DNA from: Campylobacteraceae bacterium
Lineage (GTDB): Bacteria; Campylobacterota; Campylobacteria; Campylobacterales; Sulfurovaceae
Direction of reading: 5' to 3'
DNA: 6,586 nt
Assembly (NCBI GenBank): GCA_027002665.1
Contig: JALWZK010000132.1
Span: 1-6,586, forward strand
In this document: positions 1 to 6,111 of the stretch, one piece after another
Position numbering within the stretch: position 1 is the stretch's first letter
Layout: each line of letters opens with the position of its first letter
The notes under the pieces: model-generated
The model's input: the letters and a program-made list of their open reading frames with translations, nothing else
Databases searched by the model: none
Told to the model about the DNA's origin: nothing
Translations under genes and position numbers: made by a program

Positions 1-1005
1 ATCATATATCTTGGATAAGAAATATTGATAGACCTCTTTGGCTTCATTTAGGGAAGAGATAGATTTCTGATTTAATCTATTATCTTTTGTGACAGGGGTT
101 GTAATTAACTCTTGAACTCTATTCATAAGTTGCTCAGTATCTTTCATAGTCTCTATCGATGTTGGGTGGTATGTTTCATAATCATCTTTAGTCCCCTCTA
201 CATGTAAAATTCTTGCAAGTTTACCATTCTGTTCATCTAAGAGATACTTATAATCTTCAATAGTTGGAATCATCTCTTCAATATGTTGTCCAATCTTCTC
301 AATTTCACTCTTAGCCTCTTGCTGTTGTTTTAAGTAGTGGTGTGATTTATGATAGATATCGGTTGCAACCTTAAAGTTTTTATTCTCTCTTAAGGAGGTA
401 TATATCTTATATACTAAAACAGCCACAATTAATCCAGAGATAGCAACTGTCGCTTCTCCCGCTATAGCATTGCCTTCTGCTCCGGTCATACCTCCACCAA
501 TCCATGTAAATATCCTATTTATAGTCTCATTGTCTGGAATCCTTGGTGGTTCAAGTTGAAGTTTTATTCCAAGATTAACAATAGCAAGATATACCCAACC
601 CACTGCTACCAATAAGATACTTAAGAGAGATAGTATAAATCCACTAAATTTTCCTGAGCTTATATTCTTAAAAAAGATACTCTTATTACCACTATCTAAG
701 GAGAGTTCAAATGGCTCGTCAGACTCCTTTTGAGTATATTTATAAGAGGCTTTCTCCAATAAAATTAGACTCTTAGTAAAAGTTGTATTTAAAAAGTTAT
801 TTTTAATCTCTTGAAGCCTATCCATATTTTTTAATATGCCACTTTTTGCAACTTCAATCTCTCTATCTGCTTTTGAGATAATCTCCTTAGACTTTCTTAC
901 TAACTCTTTTGCCTGTTCATTTTTACTTTTAAGATTTTTTATACTATTTTCAATAATAAGCGGGGTATTATTATCATCTAATTCAGAGATTTGTTCTTTA
1001 TCCAT
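1..1005 (-). CDS. Uncharacterised two-transmembrane protein with helical cytoplasmic arms (3' end outside window)
   Basis: I do not recognise this protein. Reading from the ATG at 1005, 335 codons are open to the window edge with no stop, so the C-terminus is missing. Residues 1-115 are highly charged and helical (runs rich in K, E, N and I), with no signal peptide. A first membrane segment spans about 121-147. A short loop of about 148-184 contains EPPRIPDNE and a Gly-rich stretch (WIGGGMTGAEGN). A second membrane segment spans about 185-204. The rest, 205-335, is again charged and probably coiled-coil forming (for example LKQQQEAKSEIEKIGQHIEEM). Lys/Arg residues flank both segments on the outer ends, so the positive-inside rule puts both arms in the cytoplasm and the loop in the periplasm. 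The start is supported by AAGGA 7 bases upstream (1013-1017). It lies 51 bases downstream of bioA but has its own promoter candidate. Codon use resembles its neighbours. Gene reality is likely; function is unknown. Confidence 0.85.
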   Translation of the reverse strand, partial: MDKEQISELDDNNTPLIIENSIKNLKSKNEQAKELVRKSKEIISKADREIEVAKSGILKNMDRLQEIKNNFLNTTFTKSLILLEKASYKYTQKESDEPFELSLDSGNKSIFFKNISSGKFSGFILSLLSILLVAVGWVYLAIVNLGIKLQLEPPRIPDNETINRIFTWIGGGMTGAEGNAIAGEATVAISGLIVAVLVYKIYTSLRENKNFKVATDIYHKSHHYLKQQQEAKSEIEKIGQHIEEMIPTIEDYKYLLDEQNGKLARILHVEGTKDDYETYHPTSIETMKDTEQLMNRVQELITTPVTKDNRLNQKSISSLNEAKEVYQYFLSKIYD

Positions 1006-1037
1006 ATCTATATCCTTCTACCAATTAATTATTGAGA

Positions 1038-1046
1038 ATTATAACA
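1038..1046 (-). promoter_or_regulatory. Extended -10 promoter for the unknown membrane protein gene
   Basis: On the minus strand the bases from 1046 down to 1038 read TGTTATAAT, a perfect TATAAT box with the TGn extension. A start site would fall near 1031, giving a leader of about 26 bases that contains the AAGGA ribosome site. No good -35 hexamer is seen at the usual distance, which is common for extended -10 and for epsilonproteobacterial sigma-70 promoters. It lies just after the bioA stop codon, so the downstream gene can be expressed separately from acpS-bioA. No terminator hairpin separates the two, so read-through from bioA is also possible. Confidence 0.6.
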
Positions 1047-1056
1047 TAAAATCTAT

Positions 1057-2349
1057 CTAAAGTGATACTATTGCTCTATAGGCGGTATCTATTATCTTAT
1101 CTATCTCTTTATAAGTAATAATATATGGTGGCATAAAGTAGATAACATGACCCAATGGACGGAGTAGAACCCCATTATCCAATCCATACTGATAGACTTT
1201 TAGTCCAATTCTCTCCTCTGGGCTATAACCTTTTAACTCTATGGCGGTTATCATTCCTGTCTCTCTTATCTCTTTTATATTTTTTAACTCTTTAAATTTC
1301 TCTAATTTTTCTAAGATATAGGCTGATTTTTTTCTATTCTCCTCCAATATATTACTCTTTTCAAATAGCTCAATTGTAGCTAAGGCTGAACTACAAGCTA
1401 ATGGATTTCCTGTATAGCTATGGGAGTGTAAAAAGGCTTTATATTTATTGTAGTCACAATAGAAGGCACTATATATCTGGTTGGTTGTCATAACCACCGA
1501 TAGTGGCAGATATCCCCCTGTAAGCCCCTTAGATAGTGCCATAAAGTCCGGTGTAATATCTGCCTGTTCACATGCAAACATAGTTCCTGTCCTCCCAAAT
1601 CCTGTCATAATCTCATCTGCTATAAGATGAATTCCGTGCTTTTCACATAACTCTTTAGCCAATTTTATATATATGGGGTGATACATGTGCATATATCCTG
1701 CCCCCTGCACGAGAGGCTCAATAATAAAAGCCGAAATCTCTTTGCCTCTTTTCTCCAAAATCTTCTTAAGTTCCTCTATTGCAACCTCTGCACTATTAAT
1801 AGTTTGGTCTTTCGGAACAGGTGTCTGGATACAACTTATCAGTAGAGGTTCATAAGTCTCTTTATATAGCTCAACGCCTCCCACACTTAAAGCTCCAATG
1901 GTCTCACCATGGTATGAGTTTGTCAAAGATAGAAATAGAGGACGATTCTCTCCAAGATTTTTATGGTAGTGAAAACTCATCTTTAGAGCAACCTCAATAG
2001 CACTTGAGCCATTATCTGCAAAAAATACCTTATCTAACCCTTTGGGAGTAATCTCTACCAATTTTTTGGCGAGATTAATAGCCGGTTTATGGGTAAATCC
2101 AGCCAAGAGAACATGCTCTAAGGTATCCAACTGCTCCTTTATCCTATTTGATATATAACTATTTGTGTGTCCAAATATATTTACCCACCATGAACTTATG
2201 GCATCTATATATCTATTATCTTCAAAATCATATAGATATACACCCTTAGCCCTCTTAATTGGAATAAGTGGCAGAGTCTCATGGTCCTTCATCTGTGTGC
2301 ATGGATGCCATATATAATTTAGGTCTTCTTGTGCTATTTTACTATTCAT
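1057..2349 (-). CDS. bioA: Adenosylmethionine-8-amino-7-oxononanoate aminotransferase (7,8-diaminopelargonate synthase)
   Basis: This cytoplasmic fold-type I PLP enzyme of biotin synthesis transfers an amino group to 7-keto-8-aminopelargonate (KAPA) to give 7,8-diaminopelargonate; S-adenosylmethionine is the usual donor. At 430 residues it is the normal family length. Visible signatures in order are IWHPCTQMKDHE (13-24), the substrate-pocket SSWW (52-55), the phosphate-binding GSS (114-116), SYHGET (145-150), the class-III aminotransferase motif LIADEIMTGFGRTG with cofactor-ring Asp245 and Arg253, the PLP lysine Lys274 in ALSKGLTGGYLPLS, HSYTGNPLA (310-318), and Arg397 in LLRPLG for the substrate carboxylate. 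These residue numbers coincide with E. coli BioA at 245, 253 and 274. Position 17 is Cys where E. coli has Tyr, and Glu149 stands where E. coli has Asp147. The start overlaps the acpS end by 8 bases, with a strong AAGGAG 4 bases upstream. No other biotin gene is in the window. Confidence 0.95.
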   Translation of the reverse strand: MNSKIAQEDLNYIWHPCTQMKDHETLPLIPIKRAKGVYLYDFEDNRYIDAISSWWVNIFGHTNSYISNRIKEQLDTLEHVLLAGFTHKPAINLAKKLVEITPKGLDKVFFADNGSSAIEVALKMSFHYHKNLGENRPLFLSLTNSYHGETIGALSVGGVELYKETYEPLLISCIQTPVPKDQTINSAEVAIEELKKILEKRGKEISAFIIEPLVQGAGYMHMYHPIYIKLAKELCEKHGIHLIADEIMTGFGRTGTMFACEQADITPDFMALSKGLTGGYLPLSVVMTTNQIYSAFYCDYNKYKAFLHSHSYTGNPLACSSALATIELFEKSNILEENRKKSAYILEKLEKFKELKNIKEIRETGMITAIELKGYSPEERIGLKVYQYGLDNGVLLRPLGHVIYFMPPYIITYKEIDKIIDTAYRAIVSL

Positions 2350-2707
2350 CTATCTCCTTTTTTTCTATATTAACCACAGCAATAGCAAACCCTCCATCAT
2401 GTGCAATAGATATTGATGAGGTTTTAATCTTATGTATCTTTTGAGCATTTGGAGTTAATCTAAAGTGTGGAGCATTTTTGCTATCTTTATATATGATAAT
2501 ATCATGAAAAGATAACTCCCTACCTATTCCACAACCTAAAGCCTTAGCTACTGCCTCCTTTCCTGCCCAATATCCTGCTATACTCTCAACTCTATTTAGA
2601 GATTTCTTCTCCTCTTTAGATAAAAATCTATATAGAAACTTATCTCCAAATTTATCTATTAACTTTTCTATTCTACTAATTACAACTATATCTGTGCCTA
2701 CTCTCAT
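2342..2707 (-). CDS. acpS: Holo-[acyl-carrier-protein] synthase (4'-phosphopantetheinyl transferase)
   Basis: AcpS transfers the 4'-phosphopantetheine arm from coenzyme A to a serine of apo-ACP, giving the carrier protein needed for fatty-acid synthesis. It is a small cytoplasmic enzyme, active as a trimer in the family; 121 residues is the usual size. The N-terminal VGTDIV carries the Mg-binding Asp6, and WAGKEAVAKALG (48-58 region) carries the second metal ligand Glu51 and the conserved Lys55. The C-terminal SISIAHDGGFAIAVV (98-112) matches the final strand-turn-strand that in most family members reads SISHxxxxAxA. The ATG start sits at the expected distance before the GTDIV motif; only a weak ribosome site precedes it. 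It is the first gene of the minus-strand unit and overlaps bioA by 8 bases, so the two are probably translated in a coupled manner. The shared theme is ACP-bound pimeloyl intermediates and biotin-dependent lipid synthesis, which is inference. Confidence 0.95.
   Translation of the reverse strand: MRVGTDIVVISRIEKLIDKFGDKFLYRFLSKEEKKSLNRVESIAGYWAGKEAVAKALGCGIGRELSFHDIIIYKDSKNAPHFRLTPNAQKIHKIKTSSISIAHDGGFAIAVVNIEKKEIDE
2354..2359 (-). promoter_or_regulatory. Strong ribosome binding site of bioA inside the acpS end
   Basis: The minus strand reads AAGGAG from 2359 down to 2354, 4 bases before the bioA ATG at 2349-2347. It lies inside the last codons of acpS. It fixes the bioA start and points to coupled translation of the overlapping pair. 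Confidence 0.7.
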
Positions 2708-2763
2708 AATCTTATTTTAGCTAATTTTTAGATAGAATAAATAAAAATTTAAAAAAGAGTTGT
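2708..2763. promoter_or_regulatory. Divergent acpS / mlaE intergenic region, probable back-to-back promoters
   Basis: These 56 very AT-rich bases separate the start codons of acpS (minus) and mlaE (plus), so both promoters should lie here or extend into the opposite gene. For mlaE a -10-like TAGAAT is at 2733-2738, about 25 bases before the ATG. For acpS the overlapping minus-strand TATTCT (2739 down to 2734) is one candidate; TAAAAT (2719 down to 2714) is another but would leave almost no leader. No -35 box stands out on either strand, and no clear operator palindrome is present. The presence of promoters is inferred from the divergent layout; the exact boxes are weak guesses. Confidence 0.4.
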
Positions 2764-3555
2764 ATGGAAAGTTTTTTTGCATTTATCGGTTCTCCTTTTG
2801 TAGCATTAATAAGATATATGGAGAGGTTTGGCTCTTTTATTATATTTCAACTTAAACTTATTCCTCTCTCTCTAAAACGACCATGGAGAGTTAAACAGAT
2901 TTTTGAGCAGTTAGAGGTTATTGGTGTTGGGACAATATTAGTTATATTTTTAACAGCTCTATTTACCGGCATGGTTGAGGCTGTTCAACTCTATCAAGGT
3001 TTTAGCAAATTTGGAGCAGAGAATTTTATGGGATATACCATATTTATCTCTATAACTCGTGAGTTAGGACCCGTTTTTGCCTCTCTAATGGTTATATCTC
3101 GTGCCATCTCCTCAATGGCTGCCGAACTTGGGACTATGAGAGTAACTGAACAGATAGATGCGATTGAGACATTGGCAGTTGATTCCAAAAAGTATCTCTT
3201 AATTCCAAGAATTATTGCCACCTCCCTATCTCTCCCTATGCTGGTTATCTTTTTTGATTTTATATCAAATCTTAGTGCCTTTTTAATATCTTGGCTTATG
3301 TTGGATTTAAATCCAATAGGATATGTAGATACAATCAAGCAACTATTAACATTTTCAGATATAGGCACAGGATTAATTAAGGGATTTGTGTTTGGCTATT
3401 TTATAGGCTCAATCGGGGCTTATATTGGATATTTTACCTCTGGAGGGGCTAAGGGGGTGGGAATTTCCACAACTAAGGCTGTAGTATTGGCATCTATTAC
3501 AATTTTTATTGCAAACTATTTTTTATCTGCTATATTTATGATTTTAGATTGGTAA
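2764..3555 (+). CDS. mlaE: MlaE/YrbE-family ABC transporter permease (phospholipid or lipid transport)
   Basis: This is an inner-membrane permease of the MlaE family, which with an MlaF-type ATPase and an MlaD-type MCE protein moves phospholipids or other hydrophobic molecules across the envelope. At 263 residues it is full length. An N-terminal amphipathic region (about 1-45) is followed by membrane segments near 52-77, 90-115, 148-178, 200-222 and 238-260. The family core is clear: TRELGPV (98-104), then AAELGTMRVTEQIDAIE (119-135), the coupling-helix region that contacts the ATPase, and GAKGVGISTTKAVV (228-241) near the C-terminus. The segment before AAELGTM reads RAISSM; many homologues, as I recall, have RVGAAI. 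The ATG at 2764 has only a weak AAGAG upstream. No ATPase or MCE gene adjoins it, so the partner must be elsewhere in the genome or the permease has a different partner. Specific substrate is not determinable. Confidence 0.9.
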   Translation: MESFFAFIGSPFVALIRYMERFGSFIIFQLKLIPLSLKRPWRVKQIFEQLEVIGVGTILVIFLTALFTGMVEAVQLYQGFSKFGAENFMGYTIFISITRELGPVFASLMVISRAISSMAAELGTMRVTEQIDAIETLAVDSKKYLLIPRIIATSLSLPMLVIFFDFISNLSAFLISWLMLDLNPIGYVDTIKQLLTFSDIGTGLIKGFVFGYFIGSIGAYIGYFTSGGAKGVGISTTKAVVLASITIFIANYFLSAIFMILDW

Positions 3556-3587
3556 AATATCCTAAACTTAAAAGATATTTGGGTATA
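3555..3587 (+). other. Weak AT-rich hairpin in the mlaE-protease gap
   Basis: Just after the mlaE stop, AAATATC (3555-3561) is complemented by GATATTT (3574-3580) around a 12-base loop. An alternative fold pairs TATCCTAAA with TTTGGGTATA, with one wobble and one bulge. The stems are AT-rich and no U-run follows directly, so this is not a convincing terminator. A -10-like TATATT at 3584-3589 could instead start a transcript for the protease gene. The rest of the 59-base gap holds nothing else I can name. Confidence 0.2.
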
Positions 3588-3614
3588 TTCCTTAGAAAAA
3601 AAACAGGGTTGTAG

Positions 3615-4880
3615 ATGTTAGAGATAGTAATGGTCTTATATACTGTATATACATTAATAAAGGTATATATTTCAGTAATGCAGATTGGATATATATCCAA
3701 AGAGAAGAGTGGCGAAGCTATTTTAATGAGTGAAGAGAGATTTAGAGTTGCAGGTGAGTATGCAATAAAAAAGGAGAGAATCTCAATAGTCTCAACTATA
3801 GTTGATTATATAATGTTTGTCTGGTGGGTAACGCAAGGTTTTGCATGGCTTACAACTACACTTCAGATATCAAACTCCATTATGGATAGTGTCATTTTTC
3901 TATTTGGATTTGTTGGTATTAATTTTATTGTGGGACTCCCTTTTGAGATATATCAGATATTTGAGTTGGATAGAGAGTATGGATTTTCTCAAATAACACC
4001 AAAACTCTTTATTATAGATAAGCTCAAGGCGATAGGTATGTTTATTATATTGGGAGGTGCTATTTTTGCTATCTTATCATGGATAGTCATAGATGTTCCA
4101 AATTGGTGGATTTGGGGATTTATTCTACTATTTACCGTTGCAATCTTGGTAAATATAATCTATCCTACAATCATAGCTCCAATTTTTAATAAGTTCTCTC
4201 CAATGGAAGAGGGAGATTTAAAAAAAAGTATTGAAGATATGATGGAGAAAGTTGGATTAAAGAGTGATGGCATCTATATTATGGACGCAAGTAAACGGGA
4301 TAATAGACTCAATGCCTATTTTGGAGGTCTCGGAAAGAGTAAAAGAGTTGTCCTATTTGATACTCTCTTAGAGAAGTTGAGTGATAGAGAACTTCTGTCA
4401 GTTTTGGGGCATGAGCTGGGACACTTTACCCATAAAGATATTTGGAAAAATATTATAATGGTAGGGGTTTTACTATTTTTATCATTCTTTATCTTAGGCA
4501 ATTTACCCGAAGAGCTATTTTTTGATATGGGAGTAGAGCCTAATGCAGGAGTTATTATTGCTATGATGATGTTACTTCTTCCACTTATCAGTTTTATATT
4601 TACTCCTATTATGAGTTTTCTAAGTCGCCACAATGAGTATAGAGCAGATAAGTTCGGCTCCAAGATGGGAGGAGAGAGAAATTTAGTATCGGCACTTATT
4701 AAACTTGTTGATGAGAATAAATCATTTCCAAAATCACACCCACTCTTTATATTTTTCTACTATACTCACCCACCTATATTGGAGAGGTTAAAAGAGTTGG
4801 GTTATAATGAAGAGAAGATAAAAGAGATGACCAAACCTCTTGAAAAAGATGGAATATTTAGATTTTTAAAAGAGGAATAG
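3615..4880 (+). CDS. M48 family membrane zinc metalloprotease, Ste24/CAAX protease 1 type
   Basis: This is an integral-membrane metalloendopeptidase of the Ste24 branch of family M48. The eukaryotic relatives cleave prenylated CAAX proteins; bacterial members are thought to act in membrane-protein quality control. The 421-residue length and the N-terminal M48_N-type membrane domain (segments near 5-24, 60-82, 92-113, 137-158 and 165-190) favour Ste24 over the shorter HtpX. The catalytic part has RLNAYFGG (231-238), the zinc motif HELGH (266-270; His266 and His270 ligands, Glu267 catalytic), and two further membrane segments (279-297, 310-337). It then has EYRADKFG, with Glu341 as the third ligand and Asp345, and the conserved THPPILERL (384-392). 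All key residues are present, so it should be active. The ATG at 3615 lacks a clean ribosome site; an in-frame ATG at 3630 is an alternative. It ends 2 bases before hisS and carries the hisS ribosome site in its last codons. Confidence 0.92.
   Translation: MLEIVMVLYTVYTLIKVYISVMQIGYISKEKSGEAILMSEERFRVAGEYAIKKERISIVSTIVDYIMFVWWVTQGFAWLTTTLQISNSIMDSVIFLFGFVGINFIVGLPFEIYQIFELDREYGFSQITPKLFIIDKLKAIGMFIILGGAIFAILSWIVIDVPNWWIWGFILLFTVAILVNIIYPTIIAPIFNKFSPMEEGDLKKSIEDMMEKVGLKSDGIYIMDASKRDNRLNAYFGGLGKSKRVVLFDTLLEKLSDRELLSVLGHELGHFTHKDIWKNIIMVGVLLFLSFFILGNLPEELFFDMGVEPNAGVIIAMMMLLLPLISFIFTPIMSFLSRHNEYRADKFGSKMGGERNLVSALIKLVDENKSFPKSHPLFIFFYYTHPPILERLKELGYNEEKIKEMTKPLEKDGIFRFLKEE
4871..4876 (+). promoter_or_regulatory. 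hisS ribosome binding site within the protease gene end
   Basis: AGAGGA sits 6 bases before the hisS ATG at 4883 and inside the last codons of the protease gene. It supports that start and implies that the two genes share a transcript. Confidence 0.6.
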
Positions 4881-4882
4881 AG

Positions 4883-6097
4883 ATGATAAAAGCACTTCGA
4901 GGTATGAAAGATTTACTCTTTGAAGATGGTAATAGATTTATATATATTATAGAAACAGCTACCAATATAGCAAAGAGATATGGATATAACTATATAGAGA
5001 CACCTATATTAGAAGAGACTAAACTATTTAAACGCTCCGTCGGAGAGAGTAGCGATATAGTAGGTAAAGAGATGTATCAATTTATAGATAAGGGCAATAA
5101 TGATGTATGTATGCGACCAGAGGGGACTGCAGGAGTTGTGAGAGCTTTTATTCAAAATAGATTAGATAGGCGACAGAGTGAAAAGTTTAAATTCTACTAT
5201 TACGGGGCTATGTTTAGATATGAGAGACCTCAAAAGGGGAGACTTAGAGAGTTTCATCAATTTGGTTGTGAGAGTTTTGGCGAAGATTTAGTATATGAAG
5301 ATTTTACCATAATTCAGATGATAGGGGATATTTTTAAATCTCTCGGTATTGACTATAGATTGGAGATTAACTCTCTGGGGTGTAGTAAATGTATGCCTCC
5401 TTATAGAGAAAATCTTATTAAGTTTTTAAATGGGTGTAGAGATGAGTTGTGTGAAGATTGTAATAGAAGGATAGATACAAATCCAATAAGAGTATTGGAT
5501 TGTAAAAATAAAAATTGTCAATCTCTACTTATAAATTCACCTAAGCTTATAGATAATCTATGTAGTAGTTGTAAGAGTGATTTTAATAGATTAAAAGAGC
5601 TATTGAGTAGTGCCGATATTGACTACAGTGTAAATAGTAACTTAGTTAGAGGATTAGATTACTATAATAAGACAGCATTTGAGTTTATAAGTAACTCTAT
5701 CGGCTCACAATCAGCAATTGCAGGTGGGGGGAGATATGATAAACTTGTAGAGTTTTTAGGTGGTAAATCTACTCCTGCTGTTGGCTTTGCTCTCGGGATT
5801 GAGCGAATTATGGAGCTTGTTAAGATGCCAAATAGAAAACGAGAAGGTTACTATATGGGAGTTATGGATAGTAGTTATATAGATAGACTATTTCCATTAG
5901 CCCATAAGAAGAGGGAAACAAGTAGTGTTACTATTGAGTATAGAGCTAAGAAGTTAAAAGCACACCTTAAGGGAGCTGATAAGATAGATGCAAGATATTG
6001 TGTTGTAATTGGTGAAGATGAGGTTAAAAATGGCACAGTTTGGGTTAAAGATTTAGAGAAGAGAGAAGAGACTATATTAAAAATAGATGAGTTTTAA
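4883..6097 (+). CDS. hisS: Histidine--tRNA ligase (histidyl-tRNA synthetase)
   Basis: This cytoplasmic class II aminoacyl-tRNA synthetase charges tRNA-His using ATP and histidine. The start MIKALRGMKDLL is the normal N-terminus (a G-x-x-D motif). Motif 1 lies around 35-65 (ETPILEETKLFKRSVGE). CMRPEGTAGVVRA (76-88) forms part of the ATP and histidine site. Motif 2 is FRYERPQKGRLREFHQFG (111-128) with Arg112. The HisA histidine-binding motif is LVRGLDYYNKTAFEF (254-268) with catalytic Arg256. GGGRYDKL (281-288) follows, and motif 3 is AVGFALGIERI (299-309) with Arg308. The HisA motifs and Arg256 argue for a true synthetase and against the HisZ paralogue. The insertion domain (about 165-232) has nine cysteines, including CxxC pairs at 167/170 and 227/230 and C190/C193, probably a zinc-binding fold seen in many bacterial HisRS. 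The anticodon-binding domain, about 322-404, is compact, so the protein is slightly shorter than E. coli HisRS (404 against 424 residues). Confidence 0.96.
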   Translation: MIKALRGMKDLLFEDGNRFIYIIETATNIAKRYGYNYIETPILEETKLFKRSVGESSDIVGKEMYQFIDKGNNDVCMRPEGTAGVVRAFIQNRLDRRQSEKFKFYYYGAMFRYERPQKGRLREFHQFGCESFGEDLVYEDFTIIQMIGDIFKSLGIDYRLEINSLGCSKCMPPYRENLIKFLNGCRDELCEDCNRRIDTNPIRVLDCKNKNCQSLLINSPKLIDNLCSSCKSDFNRLKELLSSADIDYSVNSNLVRGLDYYNKTAFEFISNSIGSQSAIAGGGRYDKLVEFLGGKSTPAVGFALGIERIMELVKMPNRKREGYYMGVMDSSYIDRLFPLAHKKRETSSVTIEYRAKKLKAHLKGADKIDARYCVVIGEDEVKNGTVWVKDLEKREETILKIDEF

Positions 6098-6111
6098 AAA
6101 AGGATAATTTG

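Noticed and set aside
1006..1056. A rho-independent terminator after bioA
   Set aside because: The only inverted repeat is the short AT-only palindrome at 1022-1034, with no GC stem or U-run, so no terminator is called.
836..1060. A 74-codon plus-strand reading frame rich in Ser, Leu, Ile and Phe
   Set aside because: It is antisense to the N-terminal part of the unknown membrane protein gene, and its hydrophobic look is the expected complement of Lys/Glu-rich coding DNA. The opposite strand has a ribosome site and a long open frame.
2994..3368. A 124-codon minus-strand reading frame
   Set aside because: It lies wholly within mlaE, whose family motifs are unmistakable, and shows no recognisable protein features.
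2755..3614. Similar GTTGT sequences just before the mlaE and protease start codons
   Set aside because: A five-base match at two sites in AT-rich DNA is expected by chance and is not seen before the other genes.
4316..4663. A 115-codon minus-strand reading frame
   Set aside because: It is antisense to the catalytic region of the M48 protease, including the HELGH codons, and has no credible start context.
4883..6097. HisZ (ATP phosphoribosyltransferase regulatory subunit) instead of HisS
   Set aside because: All class II motifs, the HisA motif with its catalytic arginine, and a C-terminal anticodon-binding domain are present; HisZ lacks these.
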